Source: Corallococcus macrosporus DSM 14697 (GTDB taxonomy: Bacteria > Myxococcota > Myxococcia > Myxococcales > Myxococcaceae). From it: a DNA stretch of 64,000 nt. Positions within the stretch are counted from its first letter, which is position 1. Every line of letters starts with the position of its first letter. Positions 15,834 to 24,097 of the stretch are shown here, piece after piece. Location of the stretch: the NCBI RefSeq assembly GCF_002305895.1, contig NZ_CP022203.1, forward strand, positions 2,830,501 to 2,894,500, read 5' to 3'. Below the pieces are notes generated by a model, which was not told where the DNA came from, searched no databases, and was given only the letters and a program-made list of their open reading frames with translations. The translations under genes were made by a program, and so were the position numbers.

Positions 15834-15866
15834 CCTGCGCCCTCCCCAACCCCCTGGAATGACGTC

Positions 15867-16781
15867 ATGAGCCGAGTCGACGACGATCGCGAAGCAGCGC
15901 GCCTGGCCGAGCGCCTCCTCCAGGAGAAGAAGCTCGCCGAGGGCCAGGCCAAGAAGCGCCAGGAGGGGGCCTCCGCCTTCCAACGGCTGATGCAGCAGAC
16001 CCAGCAGCCGCCTCCGCCGCCGGGCCCGGCCCCCGCGCCGCCGCAGCAGCAGGGAGGGCTGGCGCGCGCCGTCCTCGCGCGGGCCACGCAGGAGGGCAAG
16101 ACGTTCGGCGAGCGGGTGCAGAAGGAGACGCAGCCCGGCCTGAAGGAGCTGGCCCAGCCGCAGACCCAGGGCCAGGCGCAGGTCCAGTCCTCGGAGGCGC
16201 GGGGCGGCTCGCGCGCGTCGGACGCCCGGGAGACGCGGCGCGCCGACGAGAAGAAGACCACCGAGAGCCGGGAGAAGGACCTGGGCAAGGCGGAGTCCTC
16301 CCTGGGCCAGGTCAACTCCGAGCGAGGCGCCGCCATCCGCGCGGACGCCGACGCGGGCGGCGGCAAGGGCAGCGGGGGCGGCGGCAAGGACAAGAAGGAC
16401 GGCGGGGCGGAGGCCATGGGCCCCGGCTTCCGCTTCAACCCCGCGCTGATGGCGCCGGTGCCCGTGGCCAAGCCCAAGGACACCGCGGGCTCGGAGCGCC
16501 TGCGCGCCCTGGCCACCGAAATCGCGCAGAAGATCGTGGACCGCGTCCGCGTGGGCACCAACGCCGCCGGCAACGCGGAGTTCCAGATCGACCTGCGCGG
16601 CGACGTGCTCAGCGGCCTGTCCATCAAGGTCAGCGCGCGGAACGGGAAGATTTCGGCCACCTTCAGCGGCAGCAACCGCGAGGTGCTCAAGCAGCTCGAA
16701 GGGGCGAGCGAGGGCCTGCGCTCCGCGCTCAGCGGCCGGGGGCTCCGGCTTGAAGACGTCCGCTTCGAGGCGAAGGCATGA
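15867..16781 (+). CDS. sctP: T3SS needle-length/substrate-switch protein SctP (FliK/YscP-like)
   Basis: A 304-residue protein. The N-terminal 190 residues are hydrophilic and Gln/Pro/Lys/Gly-rich, probably the extended ruler part. The C-terminal 115 residues hold a FliK/YscP C-terminal-like domain: EIAQKIVDRVRVGTNAAGNA, then EFQIDLRGDVLSGLSIKVSA, then ATFSGSNREVLKQLEGASEG. This fold binds SctU to switch export specificity. It sits between sctO and sctQ as expected, and its TGA overlaps the sctQ start (ATGA), implying coupled translation. Confidence 0.83.
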   Translation: MSRVDDDREAARLAERLLQEKKLAEGQAKKRQEGASAFQRLMQQTQQPPPPPGPAPAPPQQQGGLARAVLARATQEGKTFGERVQKETQPGLKELAQPQTQGQAQVQSSEARGGSRASDARETRRADEKKTTESREKDLGKAESSLGQVNSERGAAIRADADAGGGKGSGGGGKDKKDGGAEAMGPGFRFNPALMAPVPVAKPKDTAGSERLRALATEIAQKIVDRVRVGTNAAGNAEFQIDLRGDVLSGLSIKVSARNGKISATFSGSNREVLKQLEGASEGLRSALSGRGLRLEDVRFEAKA

Positions 16782-18184
16782 GTCTCGAATCCGAGGACGA
16801 AGGACCGGGCGTCCACGAGCGCACGATGCTGGTGGACCTGCGCCAGCTCCGGCCTTCGCGCCAGGAAGAGCCGCCGCAGGAATCCCCCGCGTCCCCGGCC
16901 CCCGCGGCCCGGCAGGAGGGCGGCTGGCGCCCCTTCGCGTTCCGGAGCCTGGAGAAGGTCTCCCGGGCGCAGGGGCTGCTCGCCGAGCGCCTGCGGTGGC
17001 TGACGCCGGCGGATGGCACCGCGGCCGCCGTGGCGGCGCGGCTCAAGGAGCTGTTCGACGCGGAGGTGCGCCTGACGGTGGAGTCCGTCCAGGTGCGGCC
17101 CATGGCGGAGCTGCGGCGCTTCCTGGGGGACCCCACCTTCCTGGCGGTGCTCGCGCCCGGGGCGTTGCAGGGCCGGGCGGTGCTGGAGGTGGAGCTGGCG
17201 CTGGCGCACGTGGCGGTGGACCTGCTGCTGGGCGGCGCGGGTGAGACGGTGGGCCTGCGGCCGCTGACGGACATTGAGGAGGGCGTGATGGCGTACGTCG
17301 TCCTCGAGGGCCTCAAGGTGCTGGCGCCGGGCCTGCAAGCGGCGGTGCCGCGTCCCCGGCTGGACGGCGTGGCCCGGGGCGTGGACGAGGTCTCCGCGCG
17401 GCTGGGCGATGACGGCCCCATGCTGGCGGTCCACCTGCACGCGACGCTGGGGCCGCACAGCGGCATGGTGCGGCTGGTTGTGCCCGCGGCGGTGCTGGAC
17501 GCGGCCGAGCCGGCGGTGGAGAGCGCGCAGCGGCGGGCCCGGGGGAAGGCGGACCTGGAGGCCTTCGCGAGCCGGCTGTCGGCGGTGCGGAGCTGGCTGC
17601 GCGCGGAGATTGGCTCGGCGGAGATCTCCGGCCAGGACCTGGCGAGCCTGCGGGTGAAGGACGTGTTGCTGTTGGACGCGCTGTCGGCGCGCCCGGACAA
17701 GGGTGAGCCGGGCACCGCGCAGCTCCGGGTGGGGAAGGGGACGGCGGGGCGGGCGGACGCGGAGGTGTTCCTCGGCGAGGACGGCCGCTACCGCGCGCGC
17801 ATCACCGACTTCGTCCAGGGAGAGCCGGGCCACCCGGGCTCGGCGGACGCGGCGAGCGCGGAGCCCGCGGACGAAGAAGAGGACTTCACGAACCCGGAGC
17901 TGGACGTACCTCCGGAACTGGAAGGGGCGGCCTTGGACGATGTGAGCAAGCCGGACGGAAGCGACCTGCTCGGAGACGTGCCCCTGCAGATTGCGGTGGA
18001 GCTGGCGCGCGTGCCCGTCACCGCGCAGCAGGTGGTGGGGCTGCGCACCGGTCAGGTCATCGAGCTGAACCGCGGGCCGGGCGAGCCGGTGGAGCTGTCC
18101 GTCAACGGCAAGGTGGTGGCCCGGGGTGAGCTGGTGGAACTGGAAGGCCAGCTCGGCGTGCGCATCATCACCCTGGCGAGCTGA
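16778..18184 (+). CDS. sctQ: T3SS C-ring/sorting-platform protein SctQ (YscQ/HrcQ, FliM/FliN-related)
   Basis: A 468-residue cytoplasmic protein. The C-terminal 75 residues are a SpoA (FliN-type) domain: LQIAVELARVPVTAQQVVGL, then GQVIELNRGPGEPVELSVNG and GVRIITL. A more diverged SpoA-like stretch lies at about 300-360 (RVKDVLLLDAL, GRYRARITDF). The N-terminal 250 residues resemble the FliM/YscQ middle domain. It is longer than YscQ (about 310) because of an acidic linker (DEEEDFTNPELDVPPELEG). It starts within the sctP stop. No internal start for a separate short SctQ product could be shown. Confidence 0.88.
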   Translation: MSLESEDEGPGVHERTMLVDLRQLRPSRQEEPPQESPASPAPAARQEGGWRPFAFRSLEKVSRAQGLLAERLRWLTPADGTAAAVAARLKELFDAEVRLTVESVQVRPMAELRRFLGDPTFLAVLAPGALQGRAVLEVELALAHVAVDLLLGGAGETVGLRPLTDIEEGVMAYVVLEGLKVLAPGLQAAVPRPRLDGVARGVDEVSARLGDDGPMLAVHLHATLGPHSGMVRLVVPAAVLDAAEPAVESAQRRARGKADLEAFASRLSAVRSWLRAEIGSAEISGQDLASLRVKDVLLLDALSARPDKGEPGTAQLRVGKGTAGRADAEVFLGEDGRYRARITDFVQGEPGHPGSADAASAEPADEEEDFTNPELDVPPELEGAALDDVSKPDGSDLLGDVPLQIAVELARVPVTAQQVVGLRTGQVIELNRGPGEPVELSVNGKVVARGELVELEGQLGVRIITLAS

Positions 18185-18278
18185 GCCCCAGGCACCGCAG
18201 AGCAGGCGAGCAGGAGCGGCCGTCCGGGCGTGGGCCCGTGGCGGTCCTCCGGCCGATGCACTAGCCTCGCGCCCAGCC

Positions 18279-19025
18279 ATGGCAGTCCTCCGTCCCCCCC
18301 TCATGCGCCTGTTGCTTGGTGCCGCGCTGGTGTTCGCGCCGCCCGCCGCCCTGGCCCAGGCTCCGTCCGCTTCCGCGCCAGTCATACCCCCGGTGAAGAC
18401 CGTGGCGCCGCCCGCCGGTTCCTCGCCCGGGGAAGCCGCGGCGGCCGAGCCCGCGGCGCCGTCACCGGCCCCCTCCCAGACCGACGCCGAGCCCGCGGCG
18501 CCGTCACCGGCCCCCTCCCAGGCCGAGGCCGAGCTGGAGGCGGCGGAACGGGCCCTGGACGCGGAGCTGGCGGCGCGCGAGGCCGCGCGAGCGTCCCAGC
18601 GCGGCGCTTCGGGGGACCTCCAGGCGGACGCGGAGGACTCGGAGAGCCTGGGCTGGACGCTGGTGCGCACGCTGCTCGTGCTGGGCGTGGTGGTGGCGTC
18701 CATCTACCTCACGTTGAACGTGGGCCTGCGCAGGCTGATGGGGCTGCAGGGCGTGGCCGCGGGGCGTCAGCCCCTGGTGTCCGTGGTGGAGCGCCTTCCA
18801 CTGGACCAGCGCCGCAGCCTCTTCGTGGTGAAGGCCGCGGATGAATACCTGTTGTTGGGCGGCGGCGAGGGCGGCCTGCAACTGTTGTCGAAGCTGGATG
18901 TGGAGGCGGTGGAGCGCATCCGCGCGCAGCGCCCGCAGACGAACGCAGTTCCACTGAGCCCATTCCTCCAGAAGCTCCTCTCCCGCCGCAGCGGTGGCTC
19001 GCCTTCCCAGCCCCCCGGCTCCTGA
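18279..19025 (+). CDS. FliO-like export-apparatus assembly protein
   Basis: A 248-residue membrane protein resembling FliO, the flagellar factor that stabilises FliP during export-gate assembly. It has a signal peptide (residues 1-25, ending AALAQA), a Pro/Ala/Ser-rich periplasmic part with EPAAPSPAPSQ twice, a helical segment, one transmembrane helix (about 129-150, LVRTLLVLGVVVASIYLTLN), and the small cytosolic beta domain VSVVERLPLDQRRSLFVVKA with EYLLLGGGEGGLQLL. It lies six bases before sctR, the position of fliO before fliP. FliO is not a standard component of non-flagellar systems. The ATG at 18279 was chosen to give the signal peptide. Confidence 0.8.
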   Translation: MAVLRPPLMRLLLGAALVFAPPAALAQAPSASAPVIPPVKTVAPPAGSSPGEAAAAEPAAPSPAPSQTDAEPAAPSPAPSQAEAELEAAERALDAELAAREAARASQRGASGDLQADAEDSESLGWTLVRTLLVLGVVVASIYLTLNVGLRRLMGLQGVAAGRQPLVSVVERLPLDQRRSLFVVKAADEYLLLGGGEGGLQLLSKLDVEAVERIRAQRPQTNAVPLSPFLQKLLSRRSGGSPSQPPGS

Positions 19026-19030
19026 CGACC

Positions 19031-19861
19031 GTGCCCGTGAACCTCCCTGCCTCCGCCCGTCCCCGTCTCCCGCGCGTCCCGCCCTGGCTGTTCGCGGCCG
19101 TGGTCGCCGCTCATCCCCTCGCCGCGCTCGCGCAGAGGCGGGGGAGCGCCGCCATCCCCGACTCGGTGGTCAACGAGGCCGTCAACAGCGACTCGTTCGC
19201 CTCGCGCCCGCTCATCCTCATCCTGGCGCTGGCGGCCATGGGCCTGGTGCCCTTCGCGCTGATGATGGTGACCAGCTTCGTGAAGATTTCGGTGGTGCTC
19301 TCCATCGTCCGCTCGGCGCTGGGCACGCAGCAGATTCCGCCCACCCAGGTCATCACCGGCCTGGCCGTCATCCTCACCGTCTACATCATGGCCCCGGTGG
19401 GGACGCAGATGTACCGCGCGGCCGGCCTGGACATCTGGGCCAAGGGGCCGGGCGTCTTCTCCTCGGAGACGGTGGGCTCCATGCTGGGCGCGGCCAACAA
19501 GTCCAAGGAGCCGCTGCGCGAGTGGCTCATGAAGAAGGTCACCACCAAGGACCGGGCGCTCTTCTTCAACCTCGCCAAGAAGCTGCGGCAGGGCGAGGAC
19601 CGCGACGCCGTGGAGAGCGATGACTTCATGGTCATCATCCCGGCCTTCGTGGTGTCCGAGCTCAAGGAGGCCTTCCAGATAGGCTTCCTCCTGTTCGTGC
19701 CGTTCATCGTCATCGACATGGTGGTGGCCAACATCCTGCTGGCGCTCGGCATGCACATGCTGTCGCCCACCACCATCTCCATGCCGTTCAAGCTGCTGCT
19801 GTTCGTGCTCGTGGACGGCTGGTATCTCATCGCCAAGGGCCTGGTCGTCGGCTACCTGTAG
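19031..19861 (+). CDS. sctR: T3SS export-gate protein SctR (YscR, FliP-related)
   Basis: A 276-residue inner-membrane gate protein with a GTG start. The conserved core includes ALMMVTSFVKISVVLSIVRS, ALGTQQIPPTQVITGLAVIL, and near the end VIIPAFVVSELKEAFQIGFL and LLFVLVDGWYLIAKGLV. It is longer than usual SctR (about 215) because residues 1-40 look like a cleavable signal peptide (PPWLFAAVVAAHPLAALAQ), a trait of FliP rather than of SctR. It is packed between the FliO-like gene and sctS. Five copies form the core of the gate with SctS and SctT. Confidence 0.96.
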   Translation: MPVNLPASARPRLPRVPPWLFAAVVAAHPLAALAQRRGSAAIPDSVVNEAVNSDSFASRPLILILALAAMGLVPFALMMVTSFVKISVVLSIVRSALGTQQIPPTQVITGLAVILTVYIMAPVGTQMYRAAGLDIWAKGPGVFSSETVGSMLGAANKSKEPLREWLMKKVTTKDRALFFNLAKKLRQGEDRDAVESDDFMVIIPAFVVSELKEAFQIGFLLFVPFIVIDMVVANILLALGMHMLSPTTISMPFKLLLFVLVDGWYLIAKGLVVGYL

Positions 19862-19873
19862 GAAGAGGGCTCC

Positions 19874-20137
19874 ATGAATCAGCTCACGTTCATCACCCAG
19901 GAGGCCCTGTTCCTGGTGCTCGTCGCGTCGGCGCCGCCGGTGCTGATGAGCCTGTTGGTGGGGTTCATCATCTCCCTGTTCCAGGCCACCACGCAGATCC
20001 AGGAGCAGACGCTGACCTTCGCGCCGAAGGTCGTCGCCGTGTTCGGCATCCTCGCGTTGGCCGGCCCCTGGATTGGCAGCCAGCTGGTGCGCTTCACGTT
20101 CCACGTCTTCGACAGGTTCCCCGCGCTCATCAAATGA
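19874..20137 (+). CDS. sctS: T3SS export-gate protein SctS (YscS, FliQ-related)
   Basis: An 87-residue two-helix membrane protein of the SctS/FliQ family, normal length. Helix one is EALFLVLVASAPPVLMSLLV and helix two VVAVFGILALAGPWIGSQLV, joined by SLFQATTQIQEQTLTFAPK, the family's most conserved loop. Its TGA overlaps the sctT start as ATGA. Four copies wrap round the SctR/SctT core of the gate. Confidence 0.96.
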   Translation: MNQLTFITQEALFLVLVASAPPVLMSLLVGFIISLFQATTQIQEQTLTFAPKVVAVFGILALAGPWIGSQLVRFTFHVFDRFPALIK

Positions 20138-20952
20138 ACGTCGCGGACCTCATCGCGGAGTTGGGCACCCGGGCCAACGTCTCGGCCGTCATCTTCACGG
20201 TGGCGCTGGTGATGTGCCGGGTGATGCCCGTGCTCATCTTCAGCCCCTTCCTGGGCGGTGAGGTGGTCCCCACCGAGCTGAAGATGGGCATCGGGTTGAC
20301 GCTCTCCATCGTCCTCTATCCGCTCATCGCGGGCTCGGTGACGTCCATCCCCATGAGCGCCATGCCGTACATCGCGCTGATGGCGAAGGAGGTGTTCATC
20401 GGGTTCACCATCGCCTTCGTCGTCAACTCACTGTTCGAGGCGGCGCGCGTGGCCGGCAACCTGGTGGACACCATGTCCGGCAGCAACAACGCGCAGTTGT
20501 ACGTGCCGCAGCTCGGGCAGCAGGTGACGCTGTTCTCCAGCTTCAAGGTGCAGCTCGCGGTGGTGCTGTTCCTCACGTTGAACGGGCACCACCTGGTCAT
20601 CCAGGCGCTGGCGGACAGCCTGGTGGCGGTGCCGCTGGACGGCTTCCCCCGCTTTCACGACGGGCCGTGGCCCTTCTTCGACCTGATGATTCGCGTGTTC
20701 GCGGACCTGCTGCGGGTGAGCCTGGCGCTGGCCGCTCCCGCCATGCTGGCGACCTTCCTCACGGACGTGGCGCTGGGCGCCATCAACCGCGTGGCGCCGC
20801 AAATCCAGGTGTTCTTCATCTCCATGTCCGTCAAGCCCCTGGTGAGCGTGCTCCTCGTCTTCCTGGTGCTCGGGGCCCTGATGGACCGCATGCAGGGGGA
20901 GATGGTCATCATGCTGCGGACCCTCAACCAGGCCCTGCGGCTCTTGTCCTGA
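20134..20952 (+). CDS. sctT: T3SS export-gate protein SctT (YscT, FliR-related)
   Basis: A 272-residue polytopic membrane protein of the SctT/FliR family with about six hydrophobic segments. Conserved stretches are VMCRVMPVLIFSPFLGGEVV, ALMAKEVFIGFTIAFVVNSL and RVAGNLVDTMSGSNNAQLYV. Near the end QIQVFFISMSVKPLVSVLLV matches the 'nvf.lgmplKil' motif of the family. Length is normal. One copy completes the SctR5S4T1 gate. Coupled to sctS by a 4-bp overlap and followed 22 bp later by sctU. Confidence 0.95.
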   Translation: MNVADLIAELGTRANVSAVIFTVALVMCRVMPVLIFSPFLGGEVVPTELKMGIGLTLSIVLYPLIAGSVTSIPMSAMPYIALMAKEVFIGFTIAFVVNSLFEAARVAGNLVDTMSGSNNAQLYVPQLGQQVTLFSSFKVQLAVVLFLTLNGHHLVIQALADSLVAVPLDGFPRFHDGPWPFFDLMIRVFADLLRVSLALAAPAMLATFLTDVALGAINRVAPQIQVFFISMSVKPLVSVLLVFLVLGALMDRMQGEMVIMLRTLNQALRLLS

Positions 20953-20974
20953 GCCGCTACCTCCGGGACGCACC

Positions 20975-22054
20975 ATGTCGGACGAGAGCGGAGAAAAAAC
21001 AGAAGAGCCATCCCAGAAGAAGCTGGATGACTCACGCAAGAAGGGCCAGGTCTGGAAGAGCAAGGACCTGAGCGGCGTGGGCGTGCTCCTGGTGGGCCTG
21101 GGCGCCGTCAAGGGGAGCTGGGACATGATGGAGACGGAGCTGATGTCGCTCTTCACGTTCTCCTTCGACCACCTGACGAACCCGGTGGACCTGTCCGTGG
21201 CCACCGGTCAGCTGCTCTACCTGGGCGTGCGCGCGGTGGTGCTGGTGTCGCTGCCGGTGCTGGCGGGCGGGGCCATCGTCGGCGGGCTGATGGAGTACCT
21301 CCAGGTGGGGACGCTCTTCACCATGGACCCGCTCATGCCGAAGATGGAGAAGCTCAATCCCATCCAGGGCATGAAGAACCTGTTCAACAAGAAGGCGATT
21401 GTCGAGCTGCTGAAGAACCTGGTCAAAATCTCCGTCACCGCCTACGTCGTCTACGGCGTGGTGCGGGACGCCATGCCCCTGGTGGCCGAAACGGTGCGGC
21501 AGGACACGCGCGGCATCATGGCCATCATGGGGGAGCTGGTGACGCGCGTGGCCACGCGGGTGGCGCTCCTCTTCGTCCTCTTCGGCGTCTTCGACGTCTG
21601 GTGGCAGCGCAAGTCCTTCATGAAGGACATGATGATGACGAAGGAGGAGGTGAAGAAGGAGTACAAGCAGAGCGAGGGCGACCCGCACCACAAGGCCAAG
21701 CGCAAGGAGATGCACCAGGAGATCATGGAAGGGGCGCAGATGGAGGCCGTGCGCGAGGCCGACGTCATCGTCACCAACCCGGACCACGTGGCGGTGGCCC
21801 TCAAGTACGACCGGGAGAAGGACGGCGCGCCGCGCGTGCTGGCCCGGGGCATCGACTTCAAGGCCGAGCGCATCAAGGCCATTGCCCGCGAGCAGGACGT
21901 GCCCACGCTGCGCAACGTGCCCCTGGCCCACGCCCTGCTGCGGGTGGAGGTGGGGCAGGAAGTCCCGGAGGAGCTCTACGACGCGGTCGCCGAGGTCCTC
22001 AACTTCGTCTACGGCTTGAAGTCCGGCCAGCCCGCCCCGGAGGGCCGCGCGTGA
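20975..22054 (+). CDS. sctU: T3SS specificity-switch protein SctU (YscU, FlhB-related), NPDH variant
   Basis: A 359-residue protein with an N-terminal ESGEKTEEPSQKKLDDSRKK signature of the FlhB/SctU family, four transmembrane segments to about residue 210, a linker helix, and a cytosolic autoprotease domain. The autocleavage motif is NPDH (268-271) where the family has NPTH; the cleaved N-P bond is present but Thr is replaced by Asp. The rest of the domain is typical (VAVALKYDREKDGAPRVLAR, then EVPEELYDAVAEVLNFVYGL). SctU switches export from early to late substrates after SctP signals. A second copy of its C-terminal domain follows. Confidence 0.95.
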   Translation: MSDESGEKTEEPSQKKLDDSRKKGQVWKSKDLSGVGVLLVGLGAVKGSWDMMETELMSLFTFSFDHLTNPVDLSVATGQLLYLGVRAVVLVSLPVLAGGAIVGGLMEYLQVGTLFTMDPLMPKMEKLNPIQGMKNLFNKKAIVELLKNLVKISVTAYVVYGVVRDAMPLVAETVRQDTRGIMAIMGELVTRVATRVALLFVLFGVFDVWWQRKSFMKDMMMTKEEVKKEYKQSEGDPHHKAKRKEMHQEIMEGAQMEAVREADVIVTNPDHVAVALKYDREKDGAPRVLARGIDFKAERIKAIAREQDVPTLRNVPLAHALLRVEVGQEVPEELYDAVAEVLNFVYGLKSGQPAPEGRA

Positions 22055-22097
22055 GCGGCCCGGGTGCGGCTATCATGCAGGGACAGCGGGGCCTCCC

Positions 22098-22382
22098 ATG
22101 AGTGACGACGCCGAAATCGCCATCGCGTTGAAGTACGACAAGGAGAAGGACGGCGCGCCGCGCGTGGTGGCCAAGGGCATGCGGCTCAAGGCGGAGAAGA
22201 TTCGGGAGATTGCCCGCGAGCACAACATCCCGCTCATGCGGAACGTGAACCTGGCCAACGCGCTCTACCGCGTGGAGGTGGGCCAGGAGGTCCCCGAGGA
22301 GCTGTATGACGCCGTGGCCGAGGTCCTCAACTTCGTCTACGAGCTGCAACGCGAGCAGGCGGCCGCCGCCGCCAGGCGCTAG
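22098..22382 (+). CDS. Stand-alone SctU/FlhB C-terminal domain protein (FlhX/FhlB-like)
   Basis: A 94-residue soluble protein that starts where the cleaved C-terminal half of SctU would begin and follows it almost residue for residue: EIAIALKYDKEKDGAPRVVA, then AEKIREIAREHNIPLMRNVN, then VEVGQEVPEELYDAVAEVLN. The NPxH cleavage site is absent, so it mimics the pre-cleaved domain (FlhB-CC). Similar stand-alone proteins, called FlhX or FhlB, are known beside some flagellar systems and can partly replace the FlhB tail. It arose by duplication of the adjacent sctU 3' end. Confidence 0.88.
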   Translation: MSDDAEIAIALKYDKEKDGAPRVVAKGMRLKAEKIREIAREHNIPLMRNVNLANALYRVEVGQEVPEELYDAVAEVLNFVYELQREQAAAAARR

Positions 22383-22429
22383 GGGGGCTGGACGTCCCCC
22401 ACCCATCTGGAGTGAGGTTCGGTATCACG

Positions 22430-22909
22430 ATGGCCAGAATCAACAATCCGCCTCCGAATACCTCCCTGTGGCCCTGGGGTGGTCCCCGCAGCGTCCGTGA
22501 GCGGCTCGTCGACCCGTCCCAGGTCGACCGGAAGAAGCTCCGCAAGACGGGCAACCCGAAGAACCCGGCGCTGGCGTCCGCGGCGCTGCTGGACTTCATC
22601 GGGCCGGCGCACTCCTCGGAGGAGCTCCGCCTGCCGCTGCCGCCGCACCCCGGCGGGCATGACGCGGACCTGGAGGGCTTCAGCGACCGGCCCCACCTGT
22701 CCAGCGTGGCCGGCCGTGGCGACGAGGCGCAGCGCCGGATGCTGGAGCGGGGCCTGGGCAAGGTGAGGGCGGCGCCGGAGCGGCTGGAGCGGCTCAAGGC
22801 CCTGCTGCACCGCGAGTCCGCCATGCTGTCCCTGGTGGATCAGGTCAACGAGGAGACGAAGGAGATCATCCGCCGCATGTGGGACGCGCAGAAGGACGAG
22901 GGCTACTAG
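22430..22909 (+). CDS. T3SS-cluster protein of unknown function
   Basis: A 159-residue soluble protein I do not recognise. The N-terminus is Pro/Asn/Trp-rich (NNPPPNTSLWPWGGP), followed by basic residues, a middle part with HPGGHDADLEGFSDRPHLSS, and a helical C-terminus (LERLKALLHRESAMLSLVDQ, then NEETKEIIRRMWDAQKDEGY). No signal peptide. ATG 22430 follows GAGGTTCG. It is 4 bp from the next gene, a SycD-like chaperone, so it could be its substrate or a gatekeeper-type regulator (SctW position); neither is shown by sequence. Confidence 0.65.
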   Translation: MARINNPPPNTSLWPWGGPRSVRERLVDPSQVDRKKLRKTGNPKNPALASAALLDFIGPAHSSEELRLPLPPHPGGHDADLEGFSDRPHLSSVAGRGDEAQRRMLERGLGKVRAAPERLERLKALLHRESAMLSLVDQVNEETKEIIRRMWDAQKDEGY

Positions 22910-22913
22910 CGCC

Positions 22914-23390
22914 ATGGCGGTCCTGGACCCGGATGATCCGAAGGACGAGGCGAGGCTGGACGCGCTGCTGCAGCGCTGGGCGGACGGCAAGGCCACGCTG
23001 CGGGATGTGCGTGGCTATTCGGACGACGAGCTCTACGCCATCGCCAAGACGGCCTATTTCTTCTTCTACCAGGGCCGGGTGAGCGAGGCGCGCACGCTCT
23101 TCCAGGGCCTGTATGCGGTGAACCCGACGGATGCCTACTTCGCCAAGGCCCTGGGCGTGGTGGAGATGGCCGCGGGGAACGGGCAGGGGGCGCTGGCGGC
23201 CTTCGACGTGGCGGCCAAGCTGACGCCGCATGATCCGTCCGTCTACGTGGGCCGCGCGGAGGTGAAGCTGGCCATGGGCCAGAAGCCCCAGGCCCTGGAG
23301 GATCTGCGCCGGGCGGCCGCGATGCAGCCGGGGGACGACCCCGTGGTGCGCAAGGCCGCGGCCATGATCACCGCGCTGAGCCGCCGCTGA
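22914..23390 (+). CDS. SycD/LcrH-like TPR chaperone
   Basis: A 158-residue protein with the layout of class II T3SS chaperones (SycD, IpgC, SicA). A leading helix containing YSDDELYAIAKTAYFFFYQG and RVSEARTLFQGLYAVNPTDA matches the first SycD TPR closely, then two more repeats (YFAKALGVVEMAAGNGQGAL, VYVGRAEVKLAMGQKPQALE). Such chaperones bind hydrophobic translocators before secretion. No translocator was found here, so the client may be one of the neighbouring small proteins. It is one of three close paralogues in the cluster. Confidence 0.83.
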   Translation: MAVLDPDDPKDEARLDALLQRWADGKATLRDVRGYSDDELYAIAKTAYFFFYQGRVSEARTLFQGLYAVNPTDAYFAKALGVVEMAAGNGQGALAAFDVAAKLTPHDPSVYVGRAEVKLAMGQKPQALEDLRRAAAMQPGDDPVVRKAAAMITALSRR

Positions 23391-23483
23391 GCACCGCATT
23401 TCACGTCCAGAATGGACTGTTCTTCCGGGGAGTCTGGTAGGCTGCCCGGCGCTCAATTCTTCGTCGTCAGGGAGGTCGTTGAC

Positions 23484-24065
23484 ATGTCGAACCCGAACCC
23501 CGATCCGCGCGTCCCCGCCCAGATGCCCCCGGAGGCTCCCGCCGAGCTGACCGGCAAGCGCGAGAAGCTCATCACCGAGCTGGAGAACCAGGCGAAGTCC
23601 GCCTCCGGCACGCTGCAGCAGGTGATGCGGAAGATGTCCGCGCTGATGGCCAACACCAAGCCCGGCGCGTCCCTGAACTTCCAGCTCTACCAGGACGTGA
23701 AGGACGCCTTCAGCCGCCACCTGAACGAGGCGCAGAAGACGCCGGCGCTGGCCAACATGCCGGCCATCCTCGTGGAGTCCGTGGAGTGGATGCAGGCCTA
23801 CCTGAACGCCCGTGGCTTCGCCGCGGACGAGGCCGCGGCCTCCACGCCGGCGGCCACGGCCGCTCCGGCCGCCGCCCCCAAGGCCCCCGCCGGGCCGGGC
23901 GGCGCGAAGGACGCCTTCGAGACGAGCAGCAAGAAGCACCCGTCGCTGACCGGCGACGTGCCGCCGCCCCCGGCGTCGCCGCCGGACGTCAAGGCCGAGC
24001 AGAAGGACCTGGAGTCCTTCAAGGCCTGGATGAAGAACCCCAGCCTGGGCAAGCTCAAGGGCTAG
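23484..24065 (+). CDS. Putative T3SS substrate, unknown function
   Basis: A 193-residue soluble protein without signal peptide. Residues 1-20 are polar and Asn/Pro-rich, a composition common in T3SS secretion signals. Residues 22-110 are helical (LTGKREKLITELENQAKSAS, then LQQVMRKMSALMA), followed by an Ala/Pro linker and a short C-terminal helix. I do not recognise a family. The ATG at 23484 follows AGGGAGG; an upstream in-frame ATG at 23412 has no ribosome site. The downstream neighbour is another small protein of similar style. Confidence 0.6.
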   Translation: MSNPNPDPRVPAQMPPEAPAELTGKREKLITELENQAKSASGTLQQVMRKMSALMANTKPGASLNFQLYQDVKDAFSRHLNEAQKTPALANMPAILVESVEWMQAYLNARGFAADEAAASTPAATAAPAAAPKAPAGPGGAKDAFETSSKKHPSLTGDVPPPPASPPDVKAEQKDLESFKAWMKNPSLGKLKG

Positions 24066-24097
24066 TCCCGCCGCGAGGACGCCGGGCCCACGAGGAC

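Noticed and set aside
12525-15983. 1152-codon open frame on the minus strand opposite sctL, sctN and sctO
   Set aside because: Antisense of conserved T3SS genes; translation is repetitive His/Leu/Gly-rich without motifs.
15821-18703. 960-codon minus-strand open frame opposite sctP and sctQ
   Set aside because: No domain features; the plus-strand genes have correct T3SS order and motifs.
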